DNA of 64,000 nt, taken from positions 1 to 64,000 of the forward strand of contig NZ_JACXXO010000022.1 in assembly GCF_017980685.1 (NCBI RefSeq), in the 5' to 3' direction. The position numbers were made by a program, and so were the translations under genes. Positions 34,364 through 43,008 of this stretch are shown here, one piece after another; position 1 is the first letter of the stretch; every line of letters starts with the position of its first letter. This stretch comes from Pseudomonas iridis. Its GTDB lineage: Bacteria > Pseudomonadota > Gammaproteobacteria > Pseudomonadales > Pseudomonadaceae. The notes under the pieces were generated by a model that was given only the letters and a program-made list of their open reading frames with translations, did no database searches and was not told the DNA's origin.

Positions 34364-34467
34364 TGGCCTCATCGCAGGCAAGCCAGCTCCCACAGGGTTA
34401 TGAGCTGACCACAAAAATCAGATCCACAAATAAACACTGTGGGCGCTGGCTCACCTGCGATGAGGCC
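34364..34467. repeat. REP-like inverted pair (diverged)
   Basis: GGCCTCATCGCAGGCAAGCCAGCTCCC at the left and GGCGCTGGCTCACCTGCGATGAGGCC at the right; one arm has mutations in the core. Confidence 0.7.
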
Positions 34468-34534
34468 GACAAAGTCGATATATCCCTATCGACGGACTTT
34501 TCGTAAACAAAATAAAAAACAATATTTGCTTTAT

Positions 34535-34544
34535 TTGTACACAA
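34535..34544. promoter_or_regulatory. TTGTACACAA palindrome upstream of azgA
   Basis: TTGTACACAA about 135 bases before the azgA start, in an AT-rich tract. The same motif is found upstream of uraH (51249) and as TTGTATACAA upstream of puuE (51455). Candidate GntR-type operator for purine use. Confidence 0.5.
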
Positions 34545-34674
34545 AAGCATAATCCACAGCGTGCGAGTTCCTGACCGCATGGTCAACAAATTCGCGTATG
34601 CCTCAAAGGGCCGCTGCCACCCCTCATGGGTCCGGCCCTGGAAATAACAATAAAACTCTTGAGGAGTACTCGCT

Positions 34675-36024
34675 GTGGAAAGCCGCAAATCCGAAGCATC
34701 GACGCTGGATCTCACGCCGCCAATACGCACTGGCTTGCTTGAGCGCCTGTTTAAACTCAGCTTGCATGGCACCACGGTGAAGACCGAGCTGATTGCCGGT
34801 CTGACAACCTTCATCACCATGGCTTACATCATCTTCGTCAACCCCAACATCATGGCCGATGCCGGGATTGACCACGGTGCCGCCTTCGTCGCCACCTGTA
34901 TCGCCGCTGCACTGGGCTGCCTGTTGATGGGCCTGTACGCCAACTGGCCGGTGGGTCTGGCACCGGGCATGGGCCTCAACGCGTTTTTCACTTACACCGT
35001 GGTCGGCACCATGGGCTACAACTGGGAAACCGCCCTCGGTGCGGTGTTTGTCTCGGGTGTGTTGTTCATGATTCTGACCTTCTCGCGGATTCGCGAATGG
35101 CTGCTAAACAGCATTCCGGTCAGCCTGCGCCACGCGATGGGCGCCGGTGTCGGTTTGTTTCTCGGGCTGATCGGTTTGAAAACCGCTGGCATCGTTGTCG
35201 ATAGTCCGGCGACTCTGCTCAAACTGGGCTCCCTGCATGAAGCTGGCCCCCTGCTCGCCGCGGTCTGCTTCCTGATGATCGCAATTCTCAGCTACCACCG
35301 CGTTTTTGGCGCGATCCTCATCAGCATCATCACCGTCACCTTGGCCGGTTGGGGCCTGGGCCTTGTGCACTATCAAGGCATCATGTCCGCCCCGCCAAGC
35401 CTGGCACCGACCTGGATGGCGATGAATGTGGCCGGTGTCTTCAACGTCAGCATGATCAGCGTGGTCCTCGCTTTCCTCTTCGTGCACATGTTCGACACCG
35501 CCGGCACCCTGATGGGTGTTGCCCAGCGTGCCAATCTGGTGAACGCTGACGGTCGCATCGAAAACCTCTCCCGCGCCATGAAAGCCGACAGTGCTTCCAG
35601 CGTATTCGGCGCCGTGGTGGGTGTTCCGCCCGTCACCAGTTATGTGGAAAGTGCCGCTGGCGTGGCCGCTGGTGGTCGGACTGGTCTTACCGCCGTCACT
35701 GTAGGTGTGCTATTTATAGCGGCGATGTTTTTTGCACCGCTGGCCGGCATGATTCCCGCCTACGCCACCGCCGGTGCATTGATCTACGTTGCAATGCTGA
35801 TGATGGGCAGCATGGCCCACATCGAGTGGGACGAAGCCACCGATGCCATTCCGGCCATCGTCACCGCGATCATGATGCCGCTGACGTTTTCGGTCGCTGA
35901 CGGTATCGCGCTGGGCTTCATCACCTATGTGGCGCTGAAGGCCGGCACCGGCAAGTTCAAGGAAATCTCCGTCAGCCTGTGGGTGCTCTGCGCGATCTTC
36001 TTCGCCAAGTTCATCTTCCTGTAA
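34675..36024 (+). CDS. NCS2-type guanine/hypoxanthine permease (AzgA family)
   Basis: 449 residues. Starts with GTG 9 bases after GAGGAG. Many membrane helices, with LIAGLTTFITMAYIIFVNPNIM, WPVGLAPGMGLNAFFTYTVV and AFLFVHMFDTAGTLMGVAQRANL, motifs of the AzgA-like family for adenine, guanine and hypoxanthine. It carries purine bases with H+ into the cell. A TTGTACACAA palindrome precedes it, shared with the uric-acid genes 16 kb to the right. Terminator follows. Confidence 0.88.
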   Translation: MESRKSEASTLDLTPPIRTGLLERLFKLSLHGTTVKTELIAGLTTFITMAYIIFVNPNIMADAGIDHGAAFVATCIAAALGCLLMGLYANWPVGLAPGMGLNAFFTYTVVGTMGYNWETALGAVFVSGVLFMILTFSRIREWLLNSIPVSLRHAMGAGVGLFLGLIGLKTAGIVVDSPATLLKLGSLHEAGPLLAAVCFLMIAILSYHRVFGAILISIITVTLAGWGLGLVHYQGIMSAPPSLAPTWMAMNVAGVFNVSMISVVLAFLFVHMFDTAGTLMGVAQRANLVNADGRIENLSRAMKADSASSVFGAVVGVPPVTSYVESAAGVAAGGRTGLTAVTVGVLFIAAMFFAPLAGMIPAYATAGALIYVAMLMMGSMAHIEWDEATDAIPAIVTAIMMPLTFSVADGIALGFITYVALKAGTGKFKEISVSLWVLCAIFFAKFIFL

Positions 36025-36045
36025 GCGGCACGCGGTTCAGGCTTC

Positions 36046-36077
36046 AAAACGGCCTCACCCTCGCGGGTGGGGCTTTT
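36046..36077 (+). terminator. Terminator after azgA
   Basis: GCCTCACCC-TCGC-GGGTGGGGC stem followed by TTTT; 22 bases after the stop. Confidence 0.7.
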
Positions 36078-36111
36078 GCACATTCGTGAATACAACAAAA
36101 AGGAGCAAATG

Positions 36112-36744
36112 ATGAGTCTGGAAACCTGGCTGCTGTTCAGCGGCGCTGCGCTGGTGGTGATCCTTATTCCGGGGCCACTGTCGTTGCTGATGATCAGCAA
36201 CAGCCTGAATTACGGTTTGCGTCGTTCCTACCCGGCGTTTCTCGGCGGCGTGTTTGCCTCGATCTGTTTGCTCAGTGCTTCTGCGCTGGGTCTGGGCGCC
36301 CTGCTGCTGGCATCGGAAAAACTTTTCAGCGCGCTGAAAATCGTCGGCGCGATCTATCTGTTCTACCTCGCTTGGCAGAGCTGGCAGCAATCGCGCCAGC
36401 CCTCGGTGGCCACCGAAGTGCCGCAAGCCGCGCCGGTTCCCAGATTCCGCGCCTTGTTCGGTCGCGCCTTCGTGCTCGGCGCCAGCAACCCGAAAGACAT
36501 TCTGTTCTTTGCCGCCTTCCTCCCGCAGTTTCTCAGCGCCGAGCAAGCGTTTCTCCCGCAACTGCTGGTCATGATCGCGACCTGGACGGTGCTGGATCTG
36601 CTGTGCAAATTGGCCTACGGATTGAGTGCCCACGGTGCAGCTCGATACCTGCGCAGCGGCAAGGGGCAGAGCTGGTTCAACCGCATCAGCGCAGGATTGT
36701 TCGGCGGAGCGGGCGCGGCTTCCCTGCTTGGCAGCCATTCCTGA
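36112..36744 (+). CDS. LysE/RhtB-family amino acid exporter
   Basis: 210 residues. LysE translocator features: LVVILIPGPLSLLMISNSLNYG at the first helix-loop, and GASNPKDILFFAAFLPQFL in the middle, with five to six helices overall. Of two adjacent ATG, the second (36112) has AGGAG at the better spacing of seven. It exports amino acids or homoserine lactone. Substrate not determinable. Last gene before the toxin island. Confidence 0.83.
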   Translation: MSLETWLLFSGAALVVILIPGPLSLLMISNSLNYGLRRSYPAFLGGVFASICLLSASALGLGALLLASEKLFSALKIVGAIYLFYLAWQSWQQSRQPSVATEVPQAAPVPRFRALFGRAFVLGASNPKDILFFAAFLPQFLSAEQAFLPQLLVMIATWTVLDLLCKLAYGLSAHGAARYLRSGKGQSWFNRISAGLFGGAGAASLLGSHS

Positions 36745-36969
36745 GAACGGCAATCGGGTGATGGGTTTGGCACTGCTGTTGATCCGTGTGCACGGATTTC
36801 AGCAGTGACAACCGTGAATAAATCAAACTGAATCAGTTTTAAAAGTTACGTAATTTCATCCCGCGCAATTCGCAACACCAGGCAACAACACTTCGATATA
36901 CACCCATCAAACTCCCTCTCTAATATAGCCGCGCAACTGACCATCCACGCCAGAACAAGGAAGTTCTAT
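36745..36969. other. Intergenic region, left boundary of the toxin island
   Basis: No gene seen. Contains AT-rich stretches (36820-36850) that could hold the island's promoter. No direct repeat or attachment site was recognised, so integration cannot be shown. Confidence 0.4.
36953..36966 (+). promoter_or_regulatory. RsmA/RsmE-type hairpin over the ribosome site of the short ORF
   Basis: GAACAAGGAAGTTC: stem GAAC/GTTC with hexaloop AAGGAA. ACAAGGAAGT within it matches the RsmE consensus (A/U)CANGGANG(U/A) exactly. The loop carries the Shine-Dalgarno GGA. Same sequence at 47117-47130. Confidence 0.6.
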
Positions 36970-37077
36970 ATGGCCCAGCGTCTACACATCCGCACGATTA
37001 AAACCGACTCCGAAATCCCGGCAACCAACGTTTGTTCGGCCGCCGACATTTGCTCGCCCCTATTCCCCTGTCCCTAG
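36970..37077 (+). CDS. Short ORF upstream of the toxin island (35 aa)
   Basis: Reads MAQRLHIRTIKTDSEIPATN then VCSAADICSPLFPCP and stops. It has the same ribosome site hairpin as the B2 gene, so it may be genuinely translated. The next frame, open to the TAA at 37186-37188, encodes a hydrophobic stretch after a pair of Arg (RRHLLAPIPLSLALSAGLYS), so this could be a frameshifted remnant of a longer gene. Could also be a regulatory leader. No family. Confidence 0.4.
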   Translation: MAQRLHIRTIKTDSEIPATNVCSAADICSPLFPCP

Positions 37078-37241
37078 CGCTCTCGGCCGGCCTGTATTCC
37101 AGCGTAGCCCGACCGATCGCCGCCACCAAACCGCATAACACCCGACGCACGCCCGTTGCGATGTGTCGTGGTCGCCCTGCGCGCTAAACATTACAAGCCT
37201 GTTTATCGACCAATCTTAATCATTCAACCCGAAGTGTATAA

Positions 37242-39155
37242 ATGTTAAAGCCGACGAAAAAAACCAACACCTCAAACATCGACAATACTTCCAGCGCAAG
37301 TAAAGCGGCGAACAGTTCAAACGCCGCTGCCCGCGCTCACAATCAGGTTGCGGACTTATCTATCAATACTCCCGATGCTGATGCTGCCCGACGCGCCAGC
37401 ACCGACACGTCGATTGAAACACCACACTCATCAGCGGTCATCATCACGGACATTCCGGGATCACCTACGCGAGCTGCGATCCTCACCGTGGAATCGGCGA
37501 TCCACATGATCACGTGGCCGAAAGAGCGCCTCGACGAACTGGTTCCATTCAGAGGCAATTCAGGGTTGTTCACCAGTAACGAAGGCACCCTGTTTGCCGA
37601 TTTGAAAGGCCTGGGCAAGACAATGGTCGAGCGCAACAGCCAAGGTGAATATCAGGTGCCCTTCCCCTTCGTGCCCGGCGTGCCAGGGCCGATTCTGGCC
37701 AGGATCGACGGTGAACCGCATTGGCGCATCGAGCGTCCTGGCTGGGTAAAAAAAGCCGCGCAGACTCCGCCTCGCGAAATGGCGCCAGCCTTTGAATTTC
37801 TATCCCCCGGACTGGCGAAACTGCTGGAGCCCGCACGGCCGCAGGATGGCCTTCGTTACGACAAAACCGGCAGGACCTACGCAGATATTGCGGACGAAGG
37901 TACGGTGCTGATCCGCAAGAACAGCGACGGTGAATATCAGGCCAGCGACTTCAACGAGCGGTTTGCCTCGGGCCCGTCGGTGGAGCGCATCCCCGGCACG
38001 GATCTTTGGCGGCGAATCCCCGAACGGCAATCGTCCCCGCAAAGCCCGCGACTGTATATCCACGAGTCGTCCGACACCGATACAGACATCGGCACCCGCC
38101 CGGCAAAACGTCCCCGGCTGGAGGAGAGTGCCGAACCATCCGGACCGGCTGAAGTCTTGTACACCGCACCGCGAGTGTCCCGAGAGGCCGTTGAAAGTCC
38201 TTATTACTGGATGCAGTGGGGACATTACGACGGCCCGCCTCCAGGCCCGTCCACAAAGCTGGGCGGATTTGACTACGCGATCGTGCCACCAGGCTCGGCT
38301 GCCGATCGCTTGCCCCGAATGATTTTTTTGCAAAATCCCGAATCTCCAATCAGCCGCTTCGACGAATTCGAGCGGGTGATGCGAGAGACGCCGCCCCTCC
38401 AGCCTGTGGCCATCTATCGCTATAGCAACGATCCAATGGAAGTGCGACCGGCGCAGAAGCTCTTCCACAAACCCTTGTCGCAATCGGTCGCCGAGCGCTT
38501 CACCGATTTCTCCGAGGGGACGGCACAAACTGTCGCCAGAACCCTGTTCGAGCGCGCTGACAATTCCGCGCAAATCACTGCCACCGGGCTGCACCATATC
38601 TATGAGGTACTGACGCAGTGGAACTGGCGAGCCACCTCCGGCGTGCCGCCACTCGGCGATCCCATGCTCATGTTGCGAGAGGCCCCGCGTGTCGCACAGC
38701 ACGGGCGAACCTTGCTACCGCTGACCGCCGCACCGGACGCGCCACTGCATAACCTGACCTTTGATCCGCAACGTTTCCCCGAAGACTGGAGTTACTACCT
38801 CAGGACCCTTTCGAACCAGGCCTTGAAGCAGTTGACCGGTGGCCTGCTGGTGCGTGCCGGTTATGACGTCTTCCCGCTGACGCCTCATCATCAACGGCCC
38901 ACGCTGGTGTTCCGCGGTCCAGCCAGCGATGACGTGTTCATTCTGAAACTGGGGGTGGTCGAGGGTAATGCCATTGCCCTTCATACCCAGGCCGGCACCG
39001 AACTGCTGGACCCGGTTCTGCCCGCCAGCATTGGCCAGCCAGCGTATGCCGCAGTACAGGCGGCCCATGCGAAGAAGCAGTTGATCTGGCTGCTGGGCGG
39101 CGTGCTCAACGTCAGGTCGAAGCCCGACTCCGTGTTCATTATCCGAGAGCGCTGA
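37242..39155 (+). CDS. Island A-family protein A1, unknown function
   Basis: 637 residues. Basic start MLKPTKKTN followed by about 60 residues rich in Ser, Thr, Asn and Ala, then SSAVIITDIPGSP, a motif shared with the B proteins. Two beta-rich modules follow: GLFTSNEGTLFADLKGLG to HWRIERPGW (about 106-168) and GLRYDKTGRTYADI to LWRRI (about 203-264). Residues 289-293 are KRPRL, a monopartite NLS-like motif. A large C-terminal domain (310-637) is shared with A2 and A3. No signal peptide. Members may be effectors; no enzymatic motif is recognised. Confidence 0.75.
   Translation: MLKPTKKTNTSNIDNTSSASKAANSSNAAARAHNQVADLSINTPDADAARRASTDTSIETPHSSAVIITDIPGSPTRAAILTVESAIHMITWPKERLDELVPFRGNSGLFTSNEGTLFADLKGLGKTMVERNSQGEYQVPFPFVPGVPGPILARIDGEPHWRIERPGWVKKAAQTPPREMAPAFEFLSPGLAKLLEPARPQDGLRYDKTGRTYADIADEGTVLIRKNSDGEYQASDFNERFASGPSVERIPGTDLWRRIPERQSSPQSPRLYIHESSDTDTDIGTRPAKRPRLEESAEPSGPAEVLYTAPRVSREAVESPYYWMQWGHYDGPPPGPSTKLGGFDYAIVPPGSAADRLPRMIFLQNPESPISRFDEFERVMRETPPLQPVAIYRYSNDPMEVRPAQKLFHKPLSQSVAERFTDFSEGTAQTVARTLFERADNSAQITATGLHHIYEVLTQWNWRATSGVPPLGDPMLMLREAPRVAQHGRTLLPLTAAPDAPLHNLTFDPQRFPEDWSYYLRTLSNQALKQLTGGLLVRAGYDVFPLTPHHQRPTLVFRGPASDDVFILKLGVVEGNAIALHTQAGTELLDPVLPASIGQPAYAAVQAAHAKKQLIWLLGGVLNVRSKPDSVFIIRER
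38106..38120 (+). other. KRPRL nuclear-localisation-like motif in A1
   Basis: Codes for Lys-Arg-Pro-Arg-Leu in a PAKRPRLEE context, similar in layout to PAAKRVKLD-type eukaryotic nuclear import signals. The same motif is in A3. Significance unproven. Confidence 0.4.
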
Positions 39156-39255
39156 AATCCGTGAACGGCGCCAGCCTGGCAGCGTGCCCCTGCGCTGCAA
39201 GGCTGTGCGCCCGTTCTGCCGCTTTTTCACCGACCGATCAACAGCCAGCAAAAAT

Positions 39256-39269
39256 GAACAAGGATGCTC
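39256..39269 (+). promoter_or_regulatory. Diverged Rsm-type hairpin at the B1 start
   Basis: GAACAAGGATGCTC, aligned base by base with the perfect hairpins at 36953 and 47117 but with a mismatch in the stem and a C in the final consensus position. The GGA would act as Shine-Dalgarno for the TTG at 39273. Confidence 0.4.
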
Positions 39270-39272
39270 AAA

Positions 39273-42200
39273 TTGCCCAGCACTCAGTCTTCCACGAATA
39301 TCCATCTGGATGACGCCGTCGTCGTCACCGACATCGGCCTGCGCGCCAATCAGAAAACGCCCTCGACACTCGACATCAGCGCCGCCGAGGGCACGCCTGC
39401 GCACGCCACGCGCAACAGCAAAGCCTCGCAGCTGCGCATCGTCGACGAGCTCTTCGGCCCGTTACACATCGGCCCTTATTCCGTCACCCGGACATCCCTC
39501 GACGCTCTAGGCGCCACCCTGCTCGGAGAACAGCTGAACGGAAAAAACACTTTTTTCCGAGAGCCGAAACAATCCTTCTTGAACCATCTGCAGCTAGACC
39601 CGATAGCCATCGAAGCGCAGATGAAATTGACCACAGGCGCAGACGATTATTTGCTGCCTTCGCTGCTGTTCGAACTGGCGAGCATGCGCCCCCTGACTGC
39701 CCCGGCGATGCTCAGGGGAACCGATCCGTCGCTCGCCGATCCGCGCAAATACCGCCATGCGCTGGGCAAGCTGTTGAACGCTGCGCAACGACTCGATATC
39801 GGCGACACGCAACTGCCCGGACAAGCGCCCGGCCGCCTGCCCGGTTGGGTCAATCGCGCGAAAAGTGCGGGCATGGCCAGCATGGGCATGGGGCTGCAGT
39901 CATTTGGCGTCTACAGCGGCCTGCGCGGCCTGCATGACGCCATCCGCAACAAGAATGAATACGAGACGATATTCAACGGTGCCAGCGTCGCCGGTGAGCT
40001 GGCTTCAATGGTGGTTGAAGTGTCCGTGGCAAAAAAAGCAACGCTGATGATTCAGGCCAGTCGCAGTGCCTGCAAAGGCTTCGCCCACACGCGAATCGGC
40101 GTACGGCTCGGACGCTCGGCCGGATTGCTCGCCAGCGTCCTGACCCTGCCCTTCGACATCATCGCCGCCGTCGACGCTTTTGATGCAGCGTCCAAGGCCA
40201 CGGGCAAGCAAGCTGTTGACCACTACGTCGAGGCCGGCCTGAGCGTCACCAGCGCCGCCATGACCGTGCTGCTGGGCAGCGCGGCGTTGGCAGGGTTCTC
40301 CGCGGCAGGCCCGGTGGGTTTTCTGGCCGGGCTGTTTCTGGTGGCCGGTGCCCGCGTGTGGGCCGGAGTGCGCGCCGTGGATGACATTGATGACTACATC
40401 GAACTGACCACCCATGAGCGACTGCGCACCGGCTGGTTTGCCTTCTGGGGCGTCGACCCCGACACCGCGGTGCAGAATCGTTATGACCTCGCCAAGGCAA
40501 CGGCTGAGCACGCGAGGTTGCTGCAAACCACCGCGCGACGACTGCTCGACGGAACGCTCAAAGAACAGATTGAAGCCGTGGTCGATGGCGGCTTTGTCGC
40601 GGAATCGAACCCGGTGCAAATCCGCTTCTACAACTGGTCGCGGGAAACCATGGAAGACGCCACGGTCAGCCGTGTGCAAATTCAGGACACCGATGACACG
40701 CTGGACGCCCGTGGCGGGGTGAATGAGCAAACCCCGGGGGCGTCACTCGGCACTGCCGGCGAGCACAAGGGCGTGTTGTGGTTTATCGGCGGCGGTGACG
40801 ACGACATCCGCGGCGTCGAACACAAACCCAACGTGTTTCATTACAGGAACGGCACCAAGAAGCTGACCGGGGGCAACAGCGGCGATCAGTTCGTGTTCAA
40901 AGACGCGGCCAATCAACTCAAGAACGCCTCGGCGCAGGGTCGGCTATCGGCACTCGACGGTGGCGAGGGCAACGACACATTGTCATTGGCCGATGCCATT
41001 GCCGAACCAGGCGCAGGCAGGCTGGGCTACCACGTAGACCTCAAGGCAGGGCTGATGTCGGTGATCAGCCTGGACGATTCCACCCATCAGCGAAAACTCG
41101 AGCCGCACACGTCCCTGACCAGCATCGAGAATGTGACAACCCTTGCCGGCGCCAGCAATGAAGTCATCGCCACGCAAGCAGCCAACATTATCCAGGCGTG
41201 GGGAGAGGACGATATCCACGCCGCCGAGGGCGATGACCGCATCGATGTGTTCGGCGCTCATGCCACAGTGCACGGAGGAGCCGGCAGCGATACCTACAGC
41301 ATTGCTCACGTGGCCGGTCATGTGTCGATCATCGAGGATGGCGCGCAAGACAGCATCATCGGTCTGGACTGGCGCAAGGAACTGATTGTCAGCTGGACGC
41401 TGGAAGGTGCGCACCTGGTCATCACCTCGCGGTTCGATCTGGATGACGACCTGAGTCGAATTGTCAGGATCAAGGATGTCTACCAACAGCGCGGCGCGCA
41501 ACGCGTGCTGCAAAATGCGAAATTGCTGTTCATCACCCGCGATGGTTTCCACCTGGTACCGGACCTGCCCGCCACACTCGACACCCCAGGGCCGATCACT
41601 CTGCAGGTGACGATCATCCGACCGGGCAGCACAGCCGGCCCGGTGATTGTCTACGAAGATGAACAGACGGATCCGCGGAAAAAACTTGAGCGTTACTACA
41701 TTCCCCGAGGCGAACGCCTCACCACGCTGCGCATTACCGAGCACTCACCGAAAGCCCTGAGCATGGTCTACCTGGATTACGCCAGCCAGGAAATCTCCAG
41801 CATCGAGGCGTACTACAACGCCACGATCAAACGCGAGCTGGCGTTCGACCGCATCATGTATACCGAGTGCGGCCTGTCCCTGCGCTTCGGTCAACATGAA
41901 TTGCTCATCAAAAACCTCGCCAGTTCTCACAGTGTCGGCACTATCGCCATCGGTGAGCGCTTGACTCGACCGGCCCTGGCGGTGAACCAGCCGATCATTC
42001 TGGTCATGAACGACGGCGTGTCGTGGCGGCTCGAACAACCGCCCGTGGCCGACGATTTTTTCGCCAACGAAACGTTTCGCAACAGCTCCTCCAGCGCCTG
42101 GAAAAGCAGCGTCGCGCTTCCCCTCAAGCCATGCGCCGGCCCCTACCCTTTTTATCGGCCTGCAGACAATCCCGGGCATCAGCTGCGCGCCAGCAACGCC

Positions 42201-42881
42201 TGCATCGGGTTGAAAAGCCTGCAAAGGCAACGCGCAATCGAGCATCTCGTCGGCGAGGGATCCACCTACCTCGTGCACCTGACGCGCAATATAACGTTGC
42301 GTATCTCGACCCCCGGTGCACTGGCCGACGCACCGGCGCAGTTGCCTTATTCATCGGTATGGGAGCTCGACGCGACGCAACTGGGCGCAGTCGAGATCAG
42401 CCTCGCCGACCATTTGCTGCGCATCGGCGAAGTCATTGTTCATCTGCCGCAATACAGCCAGCCCGACGACCTGATTGACCAGGTGCACGTCATCACCCGC
42501 GGGGGGATCGTGCACAGCGTCTACATCGAGTTCGACACGATCTCCGTCAAGCACATTGATGCGCGCTACTTCGATCCCGAATTCGACTACGCCAACGCGT
42601 TAGCAGCGACCCCTGCGCGAGCGCGACACTTGGCGGTGCAAAACGCCGTGGTCCGGGAAAACGCCTTGGCCCAGCCGATTTTTGATCCGCGCGACCGCAG
42701 TTGGGCAACGTCAGACGAGCCGCTGCACAAGCTCGCGTTCACCCAACTGCAGGTCTTGAACCGTTGCGACCACCAGCTTGAGGTTTGCCAGGATTTACTG
42801 CAGTTCGCCCTTCAGGCCGACCCGCCGGTGACCGCCGAGCAACTGATGGCGCTGAAGCAACATTGCCTCGCGCTGCTCTGA
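39273..42881 (+). CDS. Island B-family protein B1, TcdA/TcdB pore-forming-like with RTX-like repeats
   Basis: 1,202 residues from the proposed TTG start (ATG at 39264 leaves no room for a ribosome site, and the paralogue aligns with this TTG). Shared N-terminal motif DDAVVVTDIG. Numbered from the ATG: hydrophobic, pore-domain-like segments lie at about 205-385, with LTLPFDIIAAV and GLSVTSAAMTVLLGSAALAG. RTX-like Gly/Asp repeats (GGGDDDI, DGGEGNDTLSL, GEGDDRIDV, GGAGSDTY) run over about 503-685. A conserved C-terminal domain extends to QLQVLNRCDHQLE. Resembles TcdA/TcdB pore-forming proteins of Pseudomonas; membrane insertion is inferred. No export gene nearby. Confidence 0.75.
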   Translation: MPSTQSSTNIHLDDAVVVTDIGLRANQKTPSTLDISAAEGTPAHATRNSKASQLRIVDELFGPLHIGPYSVTRTSLDALGATLLGEQLNGKNTFFREPKQSFLNHLQLDPIAIEAQMKLTTGADDYLLPSLLFELASMRPLTAPAMLRGTDPSLADPRKYRHALGKLLNAAQRLDIGDTQLPGQAPGRLPGWVNRAKSAGMASMGMGLQSFGVYSGLRGLHDAIRNKNEYETIFNGASVAGELASMVVEVSVAKKATLMIQASRSACKGFAHTRIGVRLGRSAGLLASVLTLPFDIIAAVDAFDAASKATGKQAVDHYVEAGLSVTSAAMTVLLGSAALAGFSAAGPVGFLAGLFLVAGARVWAGVRAVDDIDDYIELTTHERLRTGWFAFWGVDPDTAVQNRYDLAKATAEHARLLQTTARRLLDGTLKEQIEAVVDGGFVAESNPVQIRFYNWSRETMEDATVSRVQIQDTDDTLDARGGVNEQTPGASLGTAGEHKGVLWFIGGGDDDIRGVEHKPNVFHYRNGTKKLTGGNSGDQFVFKDAANQLKNASAQGRLSALDGGEGNDTLSLADAIAEPGAGRLGYHVDLKAGLMSVISLDDSTHQRKLEPHTSLTSIENVTTLAGASNEVIATQAANIIQAWGEDDIHAAEGDDRIDVFGAHATVHGGAGSDTYSIAHVAGHVSIIEDGAQDSIIGLDWRKELIVSWTLEGAHLVITSRFDLDDDLSRIVRIKDVYQQRGAQRVLQNAKLLFITRDGFHLVPDLPATLDTPGPITLQVTIIRPGSTAGPVIVYEDEQTDPRKKLERYYIPRGERLTTLRITEHSPKALSMVYLDYASQEISSIEAYYNATIKRELAFDRIMYTECGLSLRFGQHELLIKNLASSHSVGTIAIGERLTRPALAVNQPIILVMNDGVSWRLEQPPVADDFFANETFRNSSSSAWKSSVALPLKPCAGPYPFYRPADNPGHQLRASNACIGLKSLQRQRAIEHLVGEGSTYLVHLTRNITLRISTPGALADAPAQLPYSSVWELDATQLGAVEISLADHLLRIGEVIVHLPQYSQPDDLIDQVHVITRGGIVHSVYIEFDTISVKHIDARYFDPEFDYANALAATPARARHLAVQNAVVRENALAQPIFDPRDRSWATSDEPLHKLAFTQLQVLNRCDHQLEVCQDLLQFALQADPPVTAEQLMALKQHCLALL

Positions 42882-43008
42882 GACTCAGCCAGTGCGTTGA
42901 AATGGCGCGCGGTTTGTCCAGCGGCGCAGCGCACTGCGTCGCGCATGACACCGTAAACCGACCGCCTCGCCATCCGATGGCACCACCCTTTTATTCAGGA
43001 AGATATCT

